Shown here: one piece after another, positions 19,425 to 30,087 of the stretch
Numbering within the stretch: position 1 is the first letter of the stretch
How the letters are laid out: each line of letters opens with the position of its first letter
Source: Chrysophaeum taylorii
Taxonomy: Eukaryota > Sar > Pelagophyceae > Pelagomonadales > Pelagomonadaceae
Reading direction: 5' to 3'
NCBI GenBank assembly: GCA_029834535.1
Contig: JAQMWT010000322.1
Coordinates: 124,001 to 188,000 of the forward strand
Length of the DNA stretch: 64,000 bases
Notes under the pieces: generated by a model
What the model was told of the DNA's origin: nothing
Databases searched by the model: none
What the model saw: the letters and a program-made list of their open reading frames with translations, nothing else
Position numbers and translations under genes: made by a program

Positions 19425-19968
19425 TATCGACATCGGACTTGCAGATTCGCTCCCTTCTCCGCGAAAGTAAGCTCGCGGCAGCGGTTATGTTAACAATAGG
19501 CTCCATTCAGATACTTTTTTTAGTAAAATGTGTGGCAAAAACGCACACCGTGTATGTCAGGACGGCGCGATGCGAGCGTCGTTACAGCCTCATATGGGCC
19601 AGGCTATTCGCACAAAAGTTGTTTTCGCAAACCCACAACGCCTTCTTCGATCAACTATCATACGTGATGCTTTTCCCAACAACAACCTAGGGGGCCTCTG
19701 TTCCTTACCAGTTGCCGGCTTTAATGCAGCGGGACGAGCCTTTTCTAGTCGCGATCACTGAGCCCGGTCCCTCTGCTATTTTCCAACCATAACGAACACC
19801 CTTACTGCGGCGTTTGTACGTGCCGAGTCTCGAGCAGCGCCCGTTTCCTTTACATCACAATTTCCGCAACATAGCTAAAGGTGTCGAGGTGTGTTATCGA
19901 TAATCGTGCTACTACACGCATTAAGCAAGGCGCGCGACTAATATGGCGCACGACTCGCGATATATTAT
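19425..19968. other. Convergent spacer without a gene
   Basis: This is moderately AT-rich sequence between the convergent jacalin-like gene and the EML-type gene. Short frames only; no repeats or RNA genes are recognised. Confidence 0.6.
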
Positions 19969-22900
19969 TCAGGCGGAGTTGGGCACCCACTCGAGAATGA
20001 GAGTGTCAGCCCCGGCGGTAAACATGGAACCGCCGCCTGGTGCATAGTCGATCGAGGTGACGGTGGCCGCGTGCGCTAGGACGTGGGTAGGGTCGTGTGG
20101 TTCGACCGCGGGGTATCCATAGAAGCAGAGGTCGCCTCGCGTGGTGCATGCGGCGAGGGACTTGTGGTCGTCGGATCTCGCGAGGACGGAGACGTCTGAT
20201 GAGAGGCCTCCTTGGTGAACAGCCTGCGTCGCGTAACCGATGAGGCACGTCTCCGAGGCCCAGGTCACGTCCTTGACGTCGTATGCTGCGACCTCGTCGC
20301 CACCGAGGACGGTGCAATGGAGAAGCTTGTGGCGAGACTTATTTTTTGATGAGCAGGATCTGAGGTAGTTTGAGTTAGTCGAGAAGTCGACGGAGGCGAT
20401 AGGGGCGGCGTGCTTGTCGAAGGCGGCGTAGAGTTTATAGTCAGTCTCCGACTGAACTGTGTAGAGGTAGAGGATGTTGTCGTGGGCGCCGAGCGCCAAC
20501 ACCTTGGCGTCGGGCGAGTACTTTAGCACGGTGACGAAGCCCCTTGCGTTGTGGACTTTCACCACCACCTCGAGACCCTGGTGGTTATCGAGGAGCTTAT
20601 AGACGACGACTCGACCGTCGTCGTCGGTCACCGGGTCGCCGTTACCGGTACCCACGGCGAGGATATCACCGTCGGGTGTCCAGGCCGCGGCGCGGCTCGC
20701 AAAGCCGAGGTCTAGGCTCGTAACTAACGCTCGCTCGCTCCACAGCATTAGCTTACCGTCGTCGCCGCAGCTCGCGACGAGATTATTTGACGCCGCCGCG
20801 ACGACCCGTGGGTTTTCTTGATGGCCTGTTGCGCGCAAGCACTTTGCGCCAGAGTCGACGACGATCTCGTGGAGCGCGCATGCGGTTACGGCGGCGAGTC
20901 GTGCAAAGCCGCCATCGGCGGCGACTGCAAAAATCGGAGCCTCGAGCGAGAAGGCATGCGTGACTTCTAGATCGCGCGGCGTCCACACCTTGACCCAGCC
21001 ATCAGCGCCCGCGGTCACGCACCGCTCACCGCCAGCGCATACCGCTGCCCGTACGGGCCCCGCGTGCGCTGTTGTTTCCTTCTTGAGGGATGCAATGTCC
21101 TCATTATTGTCAGCGCTGTTGGACTGCCCCCACAGCTCGAGCGTGCCGGCGACGTCGCCCGTGACTACACAGTCGACGACGCACGCGCCGCATGTAAAGC
21201 CGCGGGGGACCTCGTCAACGACGACGCGGCGCGAGACGATGTTGCGGCCGACGAGCTTTAAACACAAGAGACTCGGGCAGCCTGTTTCGCCGAGGCCTCC
21301 GGCGACAACATCGTAGAGTGGCGACGGCACGACGGCGAGGAACGTCACTTTTCGGAGCGCCACCGGTGTCAGCGCGAGCGGCTCGGCGTCGCGCCACGCG
21401 CCCGACCGCGAAGTCCATACCGCCAAGCTCTGGACACCACCCGGACCGACGCCGATCGCGGCGCAGTGCCTGCCTTTGAGCGCGCACAGCACAATTGGCG
21501 GCCGCAGCTGGACGGGCATGTCGGCAATAGGCGCCATCGTCGTCGCGTCGAAGATTCGAACCGCGGGCGACGCGGCTTCGGCGACGATGCCGTAGCCCTC
21601 GTCGACCATTACAGCCGCGACGAGGCTCTGGCAGCTTTCAAGGAACCGCTGGGTGTTGGACGACGCCTCCGATGCGACGACAACGCGGCCGACGGCGTAC
21701 ACAACGTCACTGAGTGCGTTGTAGGCAAGCGTGTGCACCCGTCGCGGCACTCCGTAGACGTGCTCGAGGCGAACGGGCGAGGTAGGCGGCGGCCGCTGCG
21801 GCCCCGGGTCCTCTGAGGGCGCGGCGAGTTCGCCACGCCACGCCTGATCATCAAAATTGTTGTCTACGGCATCCGGGACCTCGTCGGCGGGCGGCGTTCG
21901 TTGTTGTTGTTGTTCTCCTGAGTGTTGTTGGAGCGGGGCGTCCGTCTCGACGACGGCACCAGAGGCATGCGTGCCGTTGCGCTCGACGCGCCATTGGAAA
22001 AGGCAACGGTCGTCGAGTCCGATCGACGCGAGCGCGAGCCCGTTCGGCATAAAGCGGACGCTGGCGACGCGCGAGGCATGGCCAAAGGCCGTCTTGGCGG
22101 CGGCGGCGGGGGCGAAGCACGGCCACTTGAAGAGCTTGACAGCTCCAAAATCGTCGCCCGTAGCAATGAGTTCGGCGGAACGGTGCGAGGTGGCGAGGTC
22201 GTTGGCGCTCGCGAGCGGCAGCAATGCACCCGCGACTGGCGTACCAACCGTCGTCGTCCACGAGCCCCACAAGTCATGATCATCATCCGACGGGGATTCG
22301 CGGACGAGTTCGCCGTTCTTGGAATCGAAGACTAGCGTCTCGGAGGAGACCGAGCAGGAGCGCAAGCATGTCGAATCGCTCTTGAAGTCGAAGGCAACCA
22401 CGCGCTCCGTGTGCGCCGTGCAGACGGCCTTGACTTGGAACTTCTTCAGGCAGTCGTACAAAATGATCATGCCATCGTTTGTCGCGGCGGCGAGGACATC
22501 GCCGTCGGGCGAAAAGTGGATGACGACGATGGGTGCCGTCGTTTTGCCCGATAACGACCTTGACACGTCGAGGTGCGGTTTCAACGTGGACACAACTAGC
22601 ACGGTTCCGGCGTGCGGTGTCGCGACGAGGTCGCTGCCGAGGCCCACAGCAATGAGGTGACCGTTGGGCGAATACGCGATCGCGCGCGACACATCGTCGA
22701 GCTTGAGCATGCGAAGTTGCTTGCGAGCGCCGCCAATGCTCCACGTGCGGAGCGTCATGTCATCACCTGCGGTTGCTATCTCCGGCAGCACAGGATGCGC
22801 GGCCAACGCCCCGAGCTTGCCGGCGCAGTGGCCCGTTACGAGGGGTCCGCCGTTGATGTCCGTCTCGTCGGCCGTCGATATTTCTAAGATTTCGGCGCCG

Positions 22901-25900
22901 CCGGTGCCCACTAGCAGTTTGCGCCGGTCAGCGTTGAAGCACGCCGACGACACGGACGCTTTGACAAGGCAGTATTTGTCGGGCCGCGCGAGGTCGATCT
23001 CCACTTTGACGTCGAGCTCTGCTGAATACAGCTTGATCTTGCCGTCGACACCGCCCGAGATGAGCGCAACGCCACTGATGAGATCGGCCTCGTCGTCGGT
23101 CGAACGCGGCGCGCAAGACCACAGAGTCGCCACTGGGCCCTTGTGGTGCTTGGCACCGCTCGCGAGCGTCCGCTGGGCATCGTCGTCGAGCCGGTAGACC
23201 CCCCCGTTTGCGGTGCCGACGACGCCGATGCCCTCGACGTAGGCGGCCGCAAAGACCGCCTGTCGTGGTGCGGTTTTGCCGAAGAGTCCCTTTTTGTAGG
23301 TGGGGTTGCGTGATGTCGCCTCCGCCCACACCGCAAAGCCGTCGACTGTGCCGACGAGCATGCGCTGCGTCGGCGAGAGCGCGAGCGCCAGGACCTTGCC
23401 GACGCCGGAGGGCGTTTCGCTTACAGCGCGGCCACCACCAGCGCCCCACTCGAACACAAATATCGTGTGCTGGTCGTCCTGGGCGGCAACCGCGAGGAAT
23501 ATGCCGCACGGAGAAAATGCAACGACGCTGGCCGCGCGAGAGTTGTCCGCGAGTCGCAGCGCGGCCAGCACCCGCATGGTGACCGCGTTCCAAACGAGTA
23601 GTTTGGGCGGCGCGCCTCTTTGCACGGTTGCAACGATGTCGTCACACGTCGCGAGTGCTGTGATCTCGTCGGTGTGCTCGAGGTTGCGACGCTGCGATGC
23701 CGTCGTTTTGTCATACACGAGCCCCGCGCACGCCGCCGGATACACGATCTCGCCGGTGGTCGAGGTGTACCTGACATTGGAGTGTTGGTCGCTTGCGTAG
23801 CCATGGATCCACTCGAGGACCAGCTCGTCGTTCGGCAACCTCTCGTTTGTCGCCGTTTCGATGTTGTTGGCTTGTTCGAGCGCTAAAAGTGCCTCGGTCT
23901 TGTCACCGCGCCGAAGTATCTTGAAGAGATCTGACTTGTCGTCGAACCGCACGGAGTCTTCCACCAGCGTCGCGTCGCTCGCTGGATCGTAGGGGACTAC
24001 TGCCGACGACGATGAAGCCTCATCCTCCACGTCATCCGCTTCATCCTCGACGACGCCGTCGTCCTCGGGTTCGTCGTCTCGCGGCTCGACGCTCCAAGCG
24101 AAGACGGCGCCGTCTGCACCCGCGGTCACTAAAACCGAGGGGCTGACGAAGTCGAGGGCTGCAATGCCCGGCGCGTGACCCGCGAGAGACGTCGACATGG
24201 ACGAAGCGTCGAGGCACGGGTAGTTGAGCACGTGTAACGACCCGAAGGTGTCAGCGCACGCGACAACGCTCTCGTTCGACGCGCACTTGGGCACGAGCGG
24301 CAAGCGGAGCGACGATCGGAGGCCCTTGAGAGCGTACGCTACGCCGCATGTCATGGTTTCCCATTTCGCGTCACGCATCTCCGCGGGCGCCGCGGCCTCG
24401 CCTGTCTCTGTGGAGAATCCCACAAGCTCGCCGCCGCAACTTGCTTGAACGAGTCCGTCTGCTGCCGCCAAGTCGAAAACATCCACCGTGGCAGGGCACG
24501 CGCACGTGGCCTTCTTTTCCCAGGAACCACCGGGCTCGTAGAGCTCGATAACGGAACCGCACGCTGCGCCGAAGATTGTTTTGGACCATTTGACGTCGAC
24601 GATGGCCGTCGCGCCAACGTCGACCGCGTCTGCTAGGTTAAAGTCGCGCACGTTCATGATTTGCACCGACCCTTTCTCGAGGCCGAGTGCTAGTTGGCTG
24701 CCGTCAGGCGAGAAGGCGGCGCACGATACGGGACTAGGCAGCGACGTGTCGCGGCGCGAGAGCGCGCGCGCCTGGGCGTCCCAGAGTGTCAAGCTTCCGT
24801 CGACGGCGCCCGCGACGAACTGGTTTGTGGCCGCGCACCCCGCGACACACGACAACGAAGCCCCCGGACCGCAGTGAAGTGGGGCTTCGTTGTTAGTTGG
24901 CGACACTGCCTTGCCGACGGGCGTCTCGTCGTTTTCAGTCAAGGCGTATACCTCGTGAACTTCGGCGCTGGTCGTGCCGATGAGGCAGCGCTCGCCAGAC
25001 GCGTGCAAGCACACGGCGCACGCCATCCCCGTGATTCCCACTTCGAGAAGGTCGATCTGAACAGCGATCTCGAGTTCAGTCTCATCGGCGACGAGTCGCC
25101 ACACGCGCGCCTTCATGTTGGTGCCAGCGCTTAAGACGAGGAACGCGCGACCGTTTGCGTCGACTGGCGAATGCAGCGCAGTCACTGGAGTCGCGTCGTG
25201 GGCACCGAGCTGAGCGCTTGTGCAGTTCCGGCCGCGCCAGACGAATAGCTCGCCGTCGGTTGAACCCGAAACCATCGTCAGATGCCTTGCCCCCGCGGCG
25301 ACGATCACCGTGTGGGTTTTTGGCTGTTGAACCTTGTTGTTGTTGTTGTTGTTGTCGTCGTCGTCTTGGTCTTTGGACGCAAGCAACACGCCGTTTTTGG
25401 GCTGGTAGTGCCGCGTCGCCTTCTCATCGGGCGCAACCGAGTCGATCCAGACCTTCATGTGCGCGTTGCCGACTGTCGCGAATGCCCTATTCTGCAGCGA
25501 CCACGTCACGTCGTGAATGATCGACCCCGCGGCGAGTCGGGTGCCGAAAGCGCGTGTTCCGCTGGCCACATGGTGCACCGCGAGCTTGGGTGCGGGCTCC
25601 TCGGCGTCGAGCGACGCCAAAAGCGTACCGTCCCTCGAAAAGGCGATACCCACGACCGCTCGCGAATGGTATCCAACAAACACGGCGATGCTCCCGGCGG
25701 CAGCGGCGGCGGCATTCTCGGGATCCCAGACAACAATCTTCGGCCGGTCGCCGATTTCCCCGGTGGCGCATCGCCGTCCGTCGGACGAAACGGCGAGGCT
25801 CGTGATCAAATCCGAATGGGCAGTCATGAAGTCCTGAGTCGCTTTGGCCTCTTCGGTAGCGGCCGAGAAGACAACGCCAACTTCGCCCGCGTGAAACACA

Positions 25901-26964
25901 ATACTTGATCGCGTGTAGAAGAGGTTCTGCCGGACGCCCGGGGCACCGTAGCCGTAGACCCAGTCGAGGACAACGCGCGCGTCGGGTCTCGTCGGCCGTG
26001 CCACCGGGAAGCCCGACTCTTCCGAGGGTGCGAGCCGAGCGTAAATCGCAGCCTCGTCAACAATATCTTTGTTGATATTATCCTGGATGACCGGCAGTCG
26101 GCGATGAGCTTTAAAGTGCGCGCATTCGGGCGAGCGCGAAGGAAGGTTCACACCGACGAACTTGGGCCCGAGTTTCGTCGTTTGTTTGGCAGCCGCGAGG
26201 TCGTCGAAGTGAGCGATCCACGACGACGTCGTCGGATTGGTCACAAAATATGTCACAAACGTTGACCGTCGCACCTTCTTGTCGCAATTCGGAGGAATGC
26301 CGCCGTTTTCAGGGACGTCGGTGGCGATGACGAGCTTGGCTAACGTTTCAAACGTTGCCAAGTCGGGAGCGAGCCCCCCGCTAATCTTGCAAAGGCCGGT
26401 GACGGTCGACTTGAGTAGCAGCGTCACTTCGTCACGCACGAGGGCCCCGGACTCGGAGAAGTCGTACAAATCGAAGACGAAATGTATTTTCTCTATGGTG
26501 TCCATCCCCGAGATGGCTGCGACCGTTGCCAATAACTCAAGCGCGTCCACGACGTTGTTCTGGCACGCGCGCCGGCGTGAGTGGCTCCAACAAACAACAC
26601 TCTCACCTTGTCTGTGTCGAGCACCTCGAAAAAGTTGTGATAGTACTTCTCTGCCAGCTCTACCGGGAGTCCCATGCTCTCTCGCAACGCGCCGCATACG
26701 TGCACAAACTGTGCGGGGCTCAGCCTGCGGACGACGGTCGTCACCATCGAATCGGATCGAATCGACCTACCCCCATCCTTCGCAGTCGAGGCTGAAACGC
26801 TTCCAGAGCTCGTCGATGGCGTGGCGCGGCACTGCACACACCACAGCATTTTGTTGTTGTTGTTGCCGCCATTATTCGCAGAAACATTCGATGACCACAC
26901 ACGCACGATTGAGGAAAGGCAGCGCCGCCTGCACAACGTATCCTTTGCCAATTCTCTGGCCCAT
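19969..26964 (-). CDS. EML-type microtubule protein: EF-hands plus three HELP-WD40 modules
   Basis: Coding exons are 26964-26907, 26831-26771, 26724-26607 and 26559-19969, separated by introns of 75, 46 and 47 bases (donors GTGCGT, GTAGGT, GTGAGA). They give 2275 residues in one frame. Residues 1-130 form an EF-hand unit: LW-x-R-F, then the calcium loop DTDKNNVVDALE (split exactly by intron 3 after DTDK) and a second loop DFSESGALVRDE. HELP motifs follow at about residues 277 (LDWVYGYGAPG), 990 (LEWIHGYASD) and 1677 (LEHVYGVPR), each opening a roughly 700-residue double beta-propeller of WD40 repeats. This is the architecture of long EML5/6-type proteins, which bind microtubules, often in cilia. 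It is divergent with CFAP58. An acidic linker lies near residue 920. Confidence 0.93.
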
Positions 26965-27259
26965 CGCGCGTCGCAGTGGCCTCCGCGCGCGCGCGTTTTA
27001 ACCAGGAAGAGCCCACTCGGCGCAGCTCGCTTTCTTGTTCTTGTTGTTGTTGGTGTTGTTGTTGATTCTGGGCGGGACGGTTGAACCGAATGTCCCGAAA
27101 TAACGCGTCCGTTGACGTCACCTCTTGACAACTAAATAGTATATTCGTCGTCCCTATCCGATCTTCTCCCGAATCTTTTGTGCTGTTGTCGGAGGAGGTA
27201 ACGACGAGGGACGCCGCCACCGCCGCCGCGAGGGCGATCTTGGTGGAGATCACAGAAAG
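26965..27259. promoter_or_regulatory. Bidirectional promoter of the EML-type gene and CFAP58
   Basis: The 295 bp separate the two divergent start codons. They contain a perfect palindromic TGACGTCA (27113-27120, a CRE/bZIP-type site), an overlapping GTCACC and nearby GACAAC that loosely resemble the halves of an RFX X-box, a GTT-rich tract (27024-27065) and a TATA-like AAATAGTATA (27135-27144). The binding-factor assignments are inference from motif shape. Confidence 0.45.
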
Positions 27260-29985
27260 ATGGAACTGGAAGTAGAAGGCCCGCCGGGCGAGACTGTTGT
27301 GGTGAACAAGGATGCGAGGGGTGAAGAGGGTGCGGAGATCTCGTTGTCCGCGTTCGAGGCTCTGGAGAGGGATTTCCAGGAGGTCTTGCAGACGCTGGCC
27401 GGGGACCGGAGCTTGGATCGGTTTCGCATCGAGTACGAGAAGATTCACCGTGCCCTCAAACGGTCGCACGAGCACGAGCGCAAGTTGGTCAAAAAAGTTC
27501 GCGAGCTCAACACGGAGATCGTGAACAACGCGTCCAAGGTCCACACGGCGCTCAAGCTATCGCAGGACGACCAGAGCACGATCGCTGCTCTTCGAAAGGA
27601 GATCGAGAAGGCGTGGAAGCTCGTGGAGACGGGGCAAGGGAAGGAAGTCCAGTCGAAGGAGACGATCACGCAGCTGAGGGAAGAAATTTCGAACTTGTCG
27701 AAACTCGTGGAGAAGGGCGCCAAGTTGAGCGGCGGACAGGAAACGATGGTCAAGGAGCTCATCAGCACGCGCGACGAGTTGCAGAGGCAGACCGAAGAAC
27801 AGCAGCAGCATTCGAGGACGCTCGAGTCGCAGCTGGCGGAGCAGCGTCGGCGAAAGGAGGAGGTCGAGGTCGAGAACGCGGGCCTGCTGGGAAAGCTCGC
27901 GTCGCTCGAGGAGCAGCTCGACGCGCGGCACGCCGAGATCCAGCGCGAGCAGCGGCGGCGCGACCGGCTGGACCGCGAGCTGCGCGACTCGAAAACGCAG
28001 CTCGAGAAGCAGCTAGAGGATTACGAGGAGCTGAATGCCGAGAAGACGACGGCGCAATTGCACGCCGGCCAGCTCGAGAAGCAGCTCAGCGACGCGCGCA
28101 ACACGATGGACAAGTACCTTCGCGACTACGATACGTTGTACCAGCGCACGCAGAAACTGACCGAGGACCTCGAGGAACAGATAACGAAAAATCAACAGCA
28201 ACATCTCGAAAACGTCTCGTTGAGCAAGGAAATGAAGGTTGCCAAGGACGAGGTGACGAGGGCCAACGTCGAAAAGGGCCAGCTCGCGCGCAAAGTCGAG
28301 CGCGAGCACCGGCAGGCGCTCACCTACCGCAAACTCCTCGAAGCGTCGAAGACGCCGCTGCTGTCGGCGCAGATGGAGATCACGGCCCTCCAGAAAGAAG
28401 TGAATCAGTTCAAGAAACTCACGGAAAAGAAGGAGAAGGCCCAGGAGGCCCTCGAGCGCGACGCGAAGCTCGCCAAAAAAGAGAAGGAGCGCGCCGAGCA
28501 AGCCGCCAAGGTGGCGGACACGCACGTCAAAGAGCAGGAGAGGATTGCGTATTCGTTGGAAAGCGAGATGAACTCGTACAAGGCCGAGACGATCAAGCAG
28601 CGCAAGCAGATGTACCAGCTCGAGAAGGAACGCGAGCGGTACGGGATCGAAGCGTCCGATCAGCGGAGCTCGTATCTCCAGGCGATGGAGGAAGTGAAAT
28701 TGCGCGACATGCGTGTCACCGAGCTTCAGAAGAAGGTGTCCGAATGGGAAGCCAAGCTCAAGCAGCAACAGCACCTCTACGAATCGGTTCGATCGGACCG
28801 AAACTTGTACTCGAAGAATCTCATCGAGGCCCAAGACGAGATCGCCGAGATGAAGCGGAAATTTAAGATCATGAATCACCAGATCGAGCAGCTCAAGGAA
28901 GAAATATCGGCCAAGGACCAAGCCCTCGTCAAAGAATCGTTCGCGCACGAAAAGGTCGAAAAGCAGAGCGACCAGATGCGAAACGAGATGTCGAGGATGC
29001 GGAAATTCATCGACGCCAACGAGGACGTCATTCACAAGCAGGACGCCGAGATCCGGCGGCTCGCGTCGATGATCCGACGCATGGACGACGAGGCGTTGAC
29101 GCAGCGCAAGGAGTACGACCAGGTGATCAACGAGCGCGATATCCTCGGGACGCAGCTTATTCGACGAAACGACGAGCTCGCTCTCTTGTACGAGAAGCTC
29201 AAAATCCAGACGTCGACGTTGCGCAAGGGCGAGGCGCAGTACGCGTTGCGCGTCCAGGATATTCAAGTGCTGCGCCTCAAGATCAGGGACCTCCAGCGAG
29301 AGCTTTCGATCTCGACGGGCTCGTCGAGCCGGCTCGACGAGTTGCGGCGAGAGCTCATCGCCGTTCAGCGCGAACTACTCCAGGAAAAAACCAAGGTCAA
29401 GGCGCTGTCGGAGGAGCTCGAAAACCCGATGAACGTCCACCGGTGGCGAAAGCTCGAGGGTTCCGACCCGGCGACCTACGAGATGATACAAAAGATTCAA
29501 ACCCTTCAACGTCGCCTCATCGCCAAGACCGAAGAGGTGGTCGAGAAAGACCTGCTCATTCAAGAAAAGGAGCGTCTCTACGTCGAACTCAAGAGCGTCC
29601 TCGCGAGGCAGCCGGGGCCCGAGGTGGCCGAGCAGCTCTCCGTCTACCAGTCGTCGCTTCGCGGGAAGACCCGCCAGATGAAGGCGATGGCCTCGGAACT
29701 CAACATGTACCAGACCCAGGTCAACGAGTACAAATACGAGATCGAGCGCCTCACGAGAGACCTCCAGGACGTCAAGCGAAAGTACTACGAGCAAAAGAGG
29801 AGGGAGCAGCTCGCCAAGGAGATGGAGGACGAAGACAACTCCCTCGGCAAGCTCCAAGCGCAGAAGCAGCTCGCGATGGCGCAGCAGGCCAAGACTCGAT
29901 TCACCGGCGGAGGTGCGAAAATGATGTCTTCACGTGCGTGGCTTCTTCTTCACTCGTGTTTCCTTTAGGTTTCGCGATTCGGTGA
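27260..29985 (+). CDS. CFAP58: Cilia- and flagella-associated protein 58
   Basis: Exons 27260-29912 and 29969-29985 flank a 56-base intron (donor GTGCGA, acceptor TTTCCTTTAG). The product of 889 residues is almost entirely coiled coil, and its length is close to that of animal CFAP58. The N-terminus has the family signature: FEALERDFQEVLQTLAGDRS, then FRIEYEKIHRALKRSHEHER and ALKLSQDDQSTIAALRKEIE. Splicing ends the protein in RFTGGGFAIR, which matches the G-G-G-F end of homologues, whereas reading through the intron gives an unrelated hydrophobic tail. CFAP58 is needed for axoneme and mid-piece organisation and intraflagellar cargo in other species. Its presence implies that a flagellated stage exists. 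Confidence 0.95.
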
Positions 29986-30087
29986 TCAAAAATATGAGGC
30001 GCCCAAAATCTTGACCACGCAGATTGTCCTGAAAAAGCTAAATGATAGCCTTGAAAATAGAGATAGATAGATAGATATCCGTAGCAC

